Assembly: GCA_036491755.1 (NCBI GenBank)
Contig: DASXBJ010000116.1
Span: 1-9,110 of the forward strand
Direction of reading: 5' to 3'
DNA: 9,110 nucleotides
DNA from: DASXBJ01 sp036491755
GTDB taxonomy: Bacteria > Chloroflexota > Dormibacteria > Dormibacterales > Dormibacteraceae
Shown here: positions 1 through 5,874 of the stretch, piece by piece
How positions within the stretch are numbered: position 1 is the first letter of the stretch
Layout of the letters: every line of letters begins with the position of its first letter
Program-made: the position numbers and the translations under genes
The notes under the pieces: model-generated
Databases searched by the model: none
What the model was told of the DNA's origin: nothing
What the model saw: the letters and a program-made list of their open reading frames with translations, nothing else

Positions 1-66
1 GTGGCTCGGCGCATCGGGGAAACGTCATCACCGGCCCGAGTTTAAATGGGGAAGTGCTGGTTTACG

Positions 67-190
67 CCCCTCTCCCTAGCCCTCTGCCTAGCCCTCTCCC
101 CGAGGCGTCCCTGCGGGTCTACGCCCCTCTCCCTAGCCCTCTCCCCGAGGGGGAGAGGGGAATTGCTGATCTACGTCCCCCTCCCCGGCT
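67..190. repeat. C-rich hairpin repeat cluster, three units (one intact, two degenerate)
   Basis: The intact unit is 124-160 (37 bp). It reads CCCCTCTCCC, TAG, CCCTCTCCCC, a GAG loop, then GGGGAGAGGGG, so the second C-arm and the G-arm form a perfect 10-bp stem. Positions 67-117 hold a degenerate unit in which the C-rich half is partly duplicated (the CCTAGCCCTCT block occurs twice) and the G-arm is destroyed. Positions 172-190 look like a stub of a third unit. The cluster sits directly 3' of the oxidoreductase gene. The same repeat family recurs at 2624-2812. This looks like a REP-type dispersed element. Any role as transcript end or mRNA 3' stabiliser is inference. I see no convincing gene in 1-193. 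Confidence 0.85.
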
Positions 191-193
191 CGA

Positions 194-2611
194 TCAGATC
201 CGGATCTTGGTTCCGGCGGGGTCGTATAGGGGTTCTTTCATTACTCGGGCTGGGACCCACTTGCCGAAGATGTCGACTTCGAGTGTGGCGGCGTCGCCTA
301 TGTACGCGGGGATGTATGCGTAGGCGATGGACCTGCCCACTGTGTAGCCATACCCCCCGCTGGTCACGCGACCGACGACCTGGTCGTCGAGTCGGACCGG
401 CTCCGAGCCGAGCGCAATCAAGCGCGGGTCGGTCAGCACCAGGCAGGCGAGCTTGCTCTCCGCGGGTTTCTGGCGCTTGGCCACGAGCGCCGAGCGTCCG
501 ATGAAGTTGCCCTTGTCGAGCTTGACGCAGAACCCCAGGCCGGCCTGGTACGGGTCGGACTCGGGGCCGATGTCGGCGCCCCAGACCCGGTAACCCTTCT
601 CCAGCCGGAGCGAGTCCACCGCCTTGTAGCCTCCCGCGACCAGGCCTTTGTCGCGCCCGGACTCCCAGATGGTGTCCCAGAGACGCCTGGCGAACTCAGA
701 CGGGCAGTACAGCTCCCAACCCAGCTCGCCCACATAGGTGACGCGCAAAGCAAGGCACGGCACCAGACCGACGGCGATCTGCCGAGACGTCATGTATGGA
801 AAGGCGGCGTTGCTGAGGTCGGTTGTCGTGAGCGGCTGAAGAATGTCGCGCGCGCGCGGGCCCCACAGGCCGACGCATGAGTGCGCCGAGGTGACGTCCT
901 CGACATAGACGGATCCGTCGTCCGGCGCATGGTCACGCACCCACGACAGGTCGTGCTGCCCGAACGCCGTCCCGGTGACGATGCGGAATCGGTCATCGGC
1001 CAGGCGGGTGACGGTGAAGTCGCACTCGATCCCGCCGCCCTCGTTGAGCATCTGGGTGTAGGTGACATCGCCAACCCCTCGCGCGACACGGTTGTCGGTG
1101 AGGCTCTCGAGGAACTCGGCGGCCCGCCGACCCCTGACCTCGATCTTCGCGAATGACGTGAAATCGAACACCGCGGCCGCCTCCCGGCAGGCCTCGTGCT
1201 CGACCCCGATCGCCGGCGACCACAGCCGCCCCGCCCAACCATGGGGCCGGAGCGACCGGTCGCCGCGCGACCCGTTCGGCTCGAACCAGTTGACGCGCTC
1301 CCAGCCTGACTTCTCGCCGAAGGCAGCGCCCAGGTCGCGAAGGCGCGAGTAGATGGGGGAGAGTCGCAGCGGCCGGCCGGCCGAGCGCTCGTGGCCCGGG
1401 TACTTGACGTCGTAGTAGGTGGCGTACACCTCGCGCGTCCGCTCGAGGGTATATTCGCGGCTCATGTAGTGGCGGCCGAAGCGCCGCGAGTCCATCTCCC
1501 AGGTGTCAAGGCTGGGCCGGCCGTCCACGATCCACTCCGCGAGCAGGCGTCCCATGCCGCCCGCGCCCGCCAGCCCGTGGGCGCAGAAGCCGGCCGCCAC
1601 CCAGAAGCCATGCACCTCGCTCGGGCCAAGGATGAACTCCCCATCCGGGGTGAATGCCTCTGGCCCGTTGACCAGGCGTACAACCTCCGCGTCTTTGATC
1701 GACGGCGTGCGAATGACGGCGTTGGTCATCAACGGCTCGAACCTGTCCCAGTCCGGCTCGAGCAGCCGCCCGTTGAAGTCGGGCGGTATTCCGTCCAGGC
1801 TCCAGGGCGCGGGGTCGCGCTCGTAGCCGCCCATGATCAAGCCGCCCGATTCGGGCCGGTAGTAGACCAGCAGCGACGGGTCGCGCATCGTCGGCATGTC
1901 GGTGGGGAGGCCTGCCGGCTTGGTGATGAGGTACTCGTGCGCCATCGCGACCAGCGGCACGGTGACGCCGGCCATGCGGCCGATTTCGGGCGCGAACATT
2001 CCGCCGGCATTGATCACCAGGTCGGTTGCAATGTCCCCCTTGTCGGTCAGAACCCGGCGGACCTGTCCATGCCCCACGTCGATTCCCGTGACGCGGGTGT
2101 CCTCGCAGATCTCGGCGCCGCGGCGACGGGCGCCTTCGATCAGCGCGAATGTCAGCTGGCTCGGGTCGATGTAACCGTCGGTCGGCAGAAAAGCGGCACC
2201 GAGCACGCCCTGGGCTGACATCGGAGGGAACATGCGCTGAGCCGCATCCGCGGACACCAGCTCCAGCGGCAGCCCGAACGTCTTCGCCCAGGCCGCTTGG
2301 CGCGTGAGCTCCTCCATACGCTCCGGGCTGGAGGCCAGGCGCAGCGAGCCGACCTCGTGCCACCCGGTCTCCATTCCGACTTCGTAACCCAGGTTCCGGT
2401 AGAGATCGACCGAGTTCATCATCATGCGGGTCAAGCTCAGTGAGCCGCGGAGCTGGCCCACCAGCCCGGCCGAGTGAAATGTCGAGCCGCTCGTGACGCG
2501 CGAGCGCTCGACGAGCATGGTGTCGGTCCAGCCGAGGCGTGTCAGCCAGTAGAGGATCGATGCGCCGCCCACTCCACCGCCGATGACGACTGCGCGAGCG
2601 TTTGGCCTCAC
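194..2611 (-). CDS. FAD-dependent oxidoreductase fused to GcvT-type folate-binding region (dimethylglycine/sarcosine dehydrogenase-like)
   Basis: The protein has 805 residues and resembles the DMGDH/SarDH family, which oxidatively demethylates N-methylglycines and passes the one-carbon unit to tetrahydrofolate. Residues about 6-375 are a DAO-type FAD domain with the Rossmann motif GGGVGG at 11-16 and a C-terminal FAD segment near GFWVAAGFCAHGLAGAGG (335-352). The segment SGSTFHSAGL (41-50) matches the family motif around the histidine that binds FAD covalently, making H46 the likely 8-alpha-histidyl-FAD site. Residues about 380-440 are a linker. Residues about 415-690 are GcvT-like, with ECDFTVTRL (529-537; D531 is the candidate catalytic/folate Asp) and SLRLEKGY (667-674). 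Residues about 715-800 are the GcvT C-terminal barrel. The start is GTG. The only Shine-Dalgarno-like stretch (GGGAGAGGGG, 12-nt spacer) lies inside a hairpin repeat. It is probably co-transcribed with the upstream permease. No signal peptide is seen, so it is likely cytoplasmic. The family is secure; the exact substrate is not. Confidence 0.9.
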   Translation of the reverse strand: MRPNARAVVIGGGVGGASILYWLTRLGWTDTMLVERSRVTSGSTFHSAGLVGQLRGSLSLTRMMMNSVDLYRNLGYEVGMETGWHEVGSLRLASSPERMEELTRQAAWAKTFGLPLELVSADAAQRMFPPMSAQGVLGAAFLPTDGYIDPSQLTFALIEGARRRGAEICEDTRVTGIDVGHGQVRRVLTDKGDIATDLVINAGGMFAPEIGRMAGVTVPLVAMAHEYLITKPAGLPTDMPTMRDPSLLVYYRPESGGLIMGGYERDPAPWSLDGIPPDFNGRLLEPDWDRFEPLMTNAVIRTPSIKDAEVVRLVNGPEAFTPDGEFILGPSEVHGFWVAAGFCAHGLAGAGGMGRLLAEWIVDGRPSLDTWEMDSRRFGRHYMSREYTLERTREVYATYYDVKYPGHERSAGRPLRLSPIYSRLRDLGAAFGEKSGWERVNWFEPNGSRGDRSLRPHGWAGRLWSPAIGVEHEACREAAAVFDFTSFAKIEVRGRRAAEFLESLTDNRVARGVGDVTYTQMLNEGGGIECDFTVTRLADDRFRIVTGTAFGQHDLSWVRDHAPDDGSVYVEDVTSAHSCVGLWGPRARDILQPLTTTDLSNAAFPYMTSRQIAVGLVPCLALRVTYVGELGWELYCPSEFARRLWDTIWESGRDKGLVAGGYKAVDSLRLEKGYRVWGADIGPESDPYQAGLGFCVKLDKGNFIGRSALVAKRQKPAESKLACLVLTDPRLIALGSEPVRLDDQVVGRVTSGGYGYTVGRSIAYAYIPAYIGDAATLEVDIFGKWVPARVMKEPLYDPAGTKIRI

Positions 2612-2623
2612 TGCTTGTTTACG

Positions 2624-2633
2624 CCCCTCTCCC
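2624..2633 (-). promoter_or_regulatory. Candidate ribosome binding site embedded in a hairpin repeat
   Basis: On the minus strand the distal arm of the repeat reads GGGAGAGGGG and lies 12 nt before the GTG start of the oxidoreductase. No other purine-rich stretch is close enough. The spacer is longer than ideal, so initiation may be weak, or the arm may only partly act as a Shine-Dalgarno sequence. The same bases can pair with the C-rich arm at the other end of the unit, which would hide them. Confidence 0.4.
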
Positions 2634-2812
2634 TAGCCCTCTCCCCGAGGGGGAGAGGGGAACTGCCTAGTTGAGCCCCTCACCCTAGCCTGTCCCCGAG
2701 GGGGAGAGGGGAATTCTGCGTGAGCCCCTCACCCTAGCCTGTCCCCGAGGGGGAGAGGGGGGATTTCTGTTTCCGCCCCTCTCCCTAGCCCTCTCCCCGA
2801 TGGGGAGAGGGG
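2624..2812. repeat. Tandem array of four 36-37 bp hairpin repeats
   Basis: Units lie at 2624-2660, 2676-2711, 2725-2760 and 2776-2812, separated by 13-15 bp (period about 50 bp). The first is identical to the unit at 124-160. Units two and three are identical to each other and carry changes that put one mismatch into each possible stem. Unit four differs from unit one only in the loop (GAT for GAG). In each unit the G-arm can pair with either of two C-arms, so two exclusive hairpins are possible. The array fills the gap between permease and oxidoreductase: unit four ends 2 bp from the permease stop codon, and unit one ends 12 bp from the oxidoreductase start. No T-tract follows, so it is not a canonical intrinsic terminator. 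Confidence 0.9.
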
Positions 2813-2814
2813 AG

Positions 2815-4356
2815 CTAGACGGCGGGGGCTTCGGCCGGCAGGATCGCCTTGGTCTCGGGGGCGTTTCGCTGGGCGATTACGTAGTAGATCACGCCGACCA
2901 GGAGGATCTGGCCGAGGGTGAACTCGTACACCGGGATGCTGCCAAGGGTGCCGCTGATGGTTATGTTCGGGAGGGTGCTCAGCGGCGGGTTCTGACCTCC
3001 GACCGCGGCGTTTCGCGGCCACAGGAAGTTGATCTCCATCGCGACACCCCACACCAGGGCGAGGATGTTGACGATGGTGCCCCACTGTCCGAGCTTGAAC
3101 GGCGCTGACTCCGCCGGCCAGCCGCGGAACCGGGCCAGGAGGATCGCGAAGTTGCCGAGGATGTACGAGAGGTAGATCATCCCGGTGGCGCCGATGGCGA
3201 TGATGCCCGCGCCGGCGTAGTAGATGAGCGGGAGACCGGCAAGAACGCCGATCACGATGCAGGTCCCGATCGGAGTGTGCAGCGTGGTGCTCACCCTGTT
3301 GAAGTACGAACCACCTGGCAGCTTGCCGTCACGAGCCATGCCGAACGCCAGCCGGATGGTCGATGTCTGGATGGCGAGGCAGCACACGTAGATGGCGGCG
3401 ACGACCACCAGGAGATAAAGGTTGGCCGCCCAGCCGGGGAAGTTCGCCTGGATGATCGTGATGAGCGGGAACGGATCCTTGCCGGCGTTGATGTCGGCGA
3501 TGAACTTGTTCAGGTCACCAGGGATGGCGAGGATCACTGCAATCAGAAAGATCGCGCCGATGACGGCCGCGCCGATGATCGCCGCCAGGACGGCGCGCGG
3601 CGCTTCCCGACGTGGATTCTTGGTTTCCTCGGCGAGCGTGCTCGCGGTGTCGAAGCCATAGATCACGAACAGAGACATGAACATGGCGGCCAGGAAAACT
3701 CCCGCCTGGTTGCTGAAACCGGAACCGAGGTAGCTGAAATCGGTGAAGCTGGAAAACGACTGGTGATGGTAGAAAAGGAGAAGGATCAGGGCGAAGACCA
3801 CCATGCCGAGGATCTCGAACACGACCCCGGTGTTGTTGACGATCGCAACGATCCTCACCCCGAAGATGCTCAGAAGGGTTGTGCTGAGCAGGACGAGGGC
3901 CGCCACGTTGCGTTCCGCGTCAAGCGTGGTGGGGATGTTCATGCCGAGGTTGTTGAGCAGGGGGATCAACACCAGTGGCACCGTTGCCACCACCGCCGCA
4001 ACCGTCAACACGCCGGCGAAAAGGTAGATCCAGCCGCTGAACCAGGCGTAGGTCCGATTCGACAGGTACTTGGTCCACTGGTACACGGATCCCGCCACCG
4101 GGAAGTGAGAGCTGACTTCGGCGAAGTTGAGGCCCACCAGAAGCTGCCCCACGACGACGATCGGCCAGCTCCAGAAGAACGCCGGACCGGCCAGGCTGAT
4201 ACCGAGGATGAACAGCGTGAAGATGCCGGTCGACGGTGAGATGTAAGAAAAAGCAACGGCGAAGCTGGAGTAGACGCCAAGCGCCCGCCTCAGCTCTTGC
4301 GGGTATCCAAACCTCGCAAGGTCGCGAACGTCGGCATGGTGGCTCTGGTCGTCCAC
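2815..4356 (-). CDS. APC-superfamily amino acid/amine permease
   Basis: The protein has 513 residues from the chosen GTG, typical for the family, with about 12 hydrophobic segments. It is an inner-membrane secondary transporter for amino acids or related amines. The early segment SYISPSTGIFTLF (37-49) fits the unwound TM1 substrate loop of APC carriers. The loop DTASTLAEETKNPRREAPRA (236-255) is the hallmark APC sequence after TM6. The pattern around YLSNRTYAWFSGWIYLF (97-113) recalls the amino acid/choline/GABA permease branch. The start was set at 4356 rather than the upstream TTG at 4428: GTG is preceded by AGGGGAGGGG (GGAGG 6 nt away), while the TTG is itself part of the -35 box. The C-terminus is a short cytoplasmic tail. 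Next downstream on the same strand is the FAD/GcvT oxidoreductase, which suggests the permease brings in that enzyme's substrate. Substrate assignment is inference. Confidence 0.9.
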   Translation of the reverse strand: MDDQSHHADVRDLARFGYPQELRRALGVYSSFAVAFSYISPSTGIFTLFILGISLAGPAFFWSWPIVVVGQLLVGLNFAEVSSHFPVAGSVYQWTKYLSNRTYAWFSGWIYLFAGVLTVAAVVATVPLVLIPLLNNLGMNIPTTLDAERNVAALVLLSTTLLSIFGVRIVAIVNNTGVVFEILGMVVFALILLLFYHHQSFSSFTDFSYLGSGFSNQAGVFLAAMFMSLFVIYGFDTASTLAEETKNPRREAPRAVLAAIIGAAVIGAIFLIAVILAIPGDLNKFIADINAGKDPFPLITIIQANFPGWAANLYLLVVVAAIYVCCLAIQTSTIRLAFGMARDGKLPGGSYFNRVSTTLHTPIGTCIVIGVLAGLPLIYYAGAGIIAIGATGMIYLSYILGNFAILLARFRGWPAESAPFKLGQWGTIVNILALVWGVAMEINFLWPRNAAVGGQNPPLSTLPNITISGTLGSIPVYEFTLGQILLVGVIYYVIAQRNAPETKAILPAEAPAV

Positions 4357-4360
4357 TGTT

Positions 4361-4370
4361 CCCCTCCCCT
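4361..4370 (-). promoter_or_regulatory. Strong Shine-Dalgarno sequence that fixes the permease start
   Basis: AGGGGAGGGG lies 4 nt before the GTG at 4356 (core GGAGG 6 nt away). It decides the start against the longer TTG version of the reading frame, whose extra 24 residues are polar and not part of the conserved APC fold. Confidence 0.8.
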
Positions 4371-4399
4371 TGACGAAACAGGCGGCTTGATTGCGCCGG

Positions 4400-4428
4400 A
4401 ACCTATCACCCAGGGTCGCGGGCGTCAA
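4400..4428 (-). promoter_or_regulatory. Sigma70-type promoter of the permease-oxidoreductase operon
   Basis: On the minus strand TTGACG (4428-4423) is followed after exactly 17 bp by TAGGTT (4405-4400). This fits the Streptomyces-type housekeeping pattern TTGACR with TAGRRT, with one departure in the -10. Transcription would begin near 4393, giving a leader of roughly 37 nt that contains the strong ribosome binding site. The promoter lies just after the putative terminator of the upstream gene, supporting an independent operon. Not experimentally shown. Confidence 0.6.
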
Positions 4429-4453
4429 CGAGTGCCTGCCGGTGCAAGCGGTT

Positions 4454-4485
4454 ACCGGCCGGCGGCGCCGTGGCCGCCGGCCGGT
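4454..4485 (-). terminator. GC-rich hairpin terminator after the DGPF/YCII gene
   Basis: A perfect 13-bp inverted repeat (left arm 4454-4466 ACCGGCCGGCGGC, right arm 4473-4485) with a 6-nt loop starts 6 nt after the TAG stop of the YCII gene. No U-tract follows in the minus-strand transcript, as is common for I-shaped terminators in high-GC bacteria. It separates this gene from the permease promoter at 4428. Confidence 0.7.
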
Positions 4486-4491
4486 GCTGGA

Positions 4492-4839
4492 CTACATCTC
4501 GACGATGGGACGGACCTCGACTGCTCCGACCGAAGCCGCCGGGCACTGGGCGGCGGCGGCCACCGCCTCGTCAATGTCCTTGGCCTCGATGACATAGAAA
4601 CCGATGACCTGGTCCCCGGCGTGGGCGAACGGCCCCGCGTCGGCTTTGGTGGCCCCGCTGCGGACCCTGACGGTCTTGCCGGTGCGCGACGGCATCACCG
4701 GGTCGCCCGACTTGAAATGGCCCTTCCCCGACAGCTCCTCGTAGTACTTGTTGTAGGCGTCGTTCTGGGCGTCGAAGGCGGAGCTGCCCGGAGCGGGCAT
4801 CTTCGCCTCGTCGGCATACAAGAGATAGAGGTACTTCAC
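4492..4839 (-). CDS. YCII-related / DGPF-domain protein
   Basis: The protein has 115 residues, the usual length for a single YCII/DGPF domain. The N-terminus MKYLYLLYAD is the first beta strand. DAGPFAHAGDQVIGFYVIEAKDIDEA (67-92) is the family signature with the DGPF motif in the variant form DAGPF, and the end GAVEVRPI (105-112) closes the ferredoxin-like fold. Family members are small dimeric cytosolic proteins; in actinobacteria they are often encoded beside ECF sigma factors and their reaction is unknown. The GTG start has a clear AAGGAG 5 nt upstream (4850-4845). It follows the DUF1059 gene on the same strand after 49 nt, so they are probably co-transcribed. It is followed by a strong terminator-like hairpin. 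The family call is firm; the biological role is open. Confidence 0.88.
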   Translation of the reverse strand: MKYLYLLYADEAKMPAPGSSAFDAQNDAYNKYYEELSGKGHFKSGDPVMPSRTGKTVRVRSGATKADAGPFAHAGDQVIGFYVIEAKDIDEAVAAAAQCPAASVGAVEVRPIVEM

Positions 4840-4858
4840 GACTGCTCCTTTTCAATTG

Positions 4859-4873
4859 GCCACCCAGGGTGGC
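4859..4873. repeat. Perfect 15-bp palindrome between DUF1059 and YCII genes
   Basis: GCCACCC and GGGTGGC flank a single central base. It lies in the 49-nt intercistronic gap, 9 nt before the YCII Shine-Dalgarno sequence. It may be a protein-binding site or a small hairpin in the mRNA; function unknown. Confidence 0.5.
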
Positions 4874-4888
4874 GGTAATCGTCGAGCG

Positions 4889-5041
4889 CTAGACGGGCTT
4901 CGCCTGGGCGAGAACCTGCTCGCGGGTCACACCCTGCATGTGGTGCACCTCGCTGGCGTGCTTCTTGACCCCATCGACGAGGACGTCCTCGTCATCGGTC
5001 TCGAGAACCCATCCGCACTCACACTCGACTCGCTTCTTCAT
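4889..5041 (-). CDS. Small DUF1059-type protein with CxC...H(4)HH candidate metal site
   Basis: The frame encodes 50 residues, from MKKRVECECG to VLAQAKPV. It matches the DUF1059 type: an N-terminal CxCGW strand (C7, C9), an acidic middle (ETDDEDVLVDG), then a helix with KKHASEVHHMQG (H28, H33, H34) and a C-terminal TREQVLAQA turn. The two cysteines and clustered histidines could bind a metal such as zinc; that is inference. An ATG two codons earlier (5047) is possible, but AAGGAG (5055-5050) is 8 nt from the chosen ATG and only 2 nt from the earlier one. It is first in a two-gene unit with the YCII gene and divergent from the SARP-like regulator. Members are cytosolic with no known reaction. 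Confidence 0.8.
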   Translation of the reverse strand: MKKRVECECGWVLETDDEDVLVDGVKKHASEVHHMQGVTREQVLAQAKPV

Positions 5042-5078
5042 TGCCATGTCTCCTTAGCTGTTCCGGACCAGCGCTAGC

Positions 5079-5111
5079 ATCATCGCCCGAGGGCTTTGGC
5101 GAATCTTTGGC
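5079..5111 (-). promoter_or_regulatory. Candidate SARP operator/promoter: heptamer direct repeat with 11-bp period
   Basis: CTTTGGC occurs at 5094-5100 and again at 5105-5111, spaced by 4 bp, so the period is 11 bp. Read on the minus strand (GCCAAAG twice) the repeats are followed after 9 bp by GATGAT (5084-5079), a weak -10. SARP-family activators bind heptameric direct repeats with 4-bp spacing ending about 8 bp before the -10 of their target. Transcription would start near 5072 and run into the DUF1059 gene. A weaker third copy (CATCGGC, 5115-5121, 5 of 7 matching) lies further out. The second repeat overlaps the predicted start of the regulator gene, so autoregulation is also possible. 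Confidence 0.45.
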
Positions 5112-5874
5112 AACCATCGGCACCCTGAGGATTTACCTGACTGGCGAGGTCCAGGCGGAACTTGGTGACCGCCTGCTCCGCGAGTCTAAGCTCGGCGGGC
5201 CGCAGGGCCGGTTCGTGCTGGCGTATCTCATCACCGAGCGCAAGCGGGCGGTGGCGCAGTCGGAGCTGGCGGAAGCGTTGTGGTCCGGTTCTCCGCCTAG
5301 CTCATGGACCCTGGCCCTGAGCGCCATCGTCAGCAAGCTTCGCTCGCGCCTGGGCGCCCTCGGTCTCGACCGGACGCGCATCATCGGCCACGCATTCGGC
5401 TGCTACCAGTTCACCGCGCCGGCCGGCACATGGATCGACGTTGAAGCGGCGCTCGCCGCGGTCGACGCCGCGGAGGGCGCGCTGATCGCCGGTTCACCCG
5501 GGTCGGCGTATGGCTCTTCCTTGATCGCGACCACCGTCCTTCGCCGGCCGTTTCTCGCCGGAGACGAAAGCGCGTGGGCCGACAGGCGGCGTGCCGAGCT
5601 CGCCTCGGTCCTGGTCCGGGCGCTGGACTGCCGCGTCGAGGCGCTCCTGGCCAACGCCGAATTCGAGCTGGCCCTGACGCACGCTCGTGAGGCCGTCGCG
5701 CTGGAGCCGTATCGAGAGTCCGGCTACCGCCGCCTGATGCGCGTGCATCGTGGGATGGGCGATCGGGCGCAGGCCGTCCGCGTCTATGGCGAGCTGCGCG
5801 CGCTGCTGGAGCGGGAGCTGGGCGTGCAGCCCTCGCAGGAGACCGAGGACGTCTACCGCGAGATCGCCGGCTGA
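5107..5874 (+). CDS. Small SARP/AfsR-type transcriptional activator (winged helix plus BTAD)
   Basis: The protein has about 255 residues, the size of stand-alone SARPs. Residues about 6-105 form the OmpR/PhoB-like winged-helix DNA-binding domain: GTLRIYLTGEV opening strands, the helix RFVLAYLITERKRAVAQSELAEALW (35-59), and the recognition-helix region SSWTLALSAIVSKLRSRLG (65-83). Residues about 109-253 form the all-helical BTAD, with TPR-like segments FELALTHAREAVALEPYRESGYRRLMRVHRGMGDRAQAVRVYGELRALLERELGVQPS. There is no receiver domain, NB-ARC ATPase or C-terminal sensor. The TTG start at 5107 was chosen because it sits just before the first conserved strand. The only ribosome-binding candidate is a distant GAGGG, so the start is uncertain; a TTG at 5041 would overlap the DUF1059 start. 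It is divergent from DUF1059-YCII, its most likely targets. Its 3' end overlaps the convergent membrane-protein gene by 22 bp. Confidence 0.85.
   Translation: MATIGTLRIYLTGEVQAELGDRLLRESKLGGPQGRFVLAYLITERKRAVAQSELAEALWSGSPPSSWTLALSAIVSKLRSRLGALGLDRTRIIGHAFGCYQFTAPAGTWIDVEAALAAVDAAEGALIAGSPGSAYGSSLIATTVLRRPFLAGDESAWADRRRAELASVLVRALDCRVEALLANAEFELALTHAREAVALEPYRESGYRRLMRVHRGMGDRAQAVRVYGELRALLERELGVQPSQETEDVYREIAG

Noticed and set aside
1..45. Possible last 14 codons of a plus-strand gene ending at TAA 43-45
   Set aside because: The frame is open from the window edge to TAA, but other frames are open too and 14 residues are not enough to recognise anything.
46..504. Plus-strand frames beginning in the left repeat cluster
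   Set aside because: The start of the translation is repeat-derived (Pro/Leu/Ser runs) and the rest is antisense to the oxidoreductase C-terminus.
1368..1382. GGCCGGCCGG-type inverted repeat
   Set aside because: Lies within the oxidoreductase coding sequence and is explained by GC-rich codons.
1391..2218. Plus-strand 275-codon frame inside the oxidoreductase
   Set aside because: Shadow of the FAD domain on the opposite strand; Arg/Ala/His-rich with no recognisable fold.
1506..2363. Minus-strand 285-codon frame in another phase of the oxidoreductase gene
   Set aside because: Same strand but out of frame with a gene whose motifs are intact along its full length; Arg/Gly/Pro-rich translation is typical of a phase shadow.
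2624..2812. CRISPR-like array (36-37 bp repeats, regular spacing)
   Set aside because: Spacers are only 13-15 bp and similar to one another, the repeats are long palindromes that vary between units, and no cas gene is present. It is a tandem hairpin element.
3277..4239. Plus-strand 320-codon frame inside the permease
   Set aside because: Shadow of a membrane-protein gene: hydrophobic codons read in reverse give a highly charged D/E/R/H-rich peptide.
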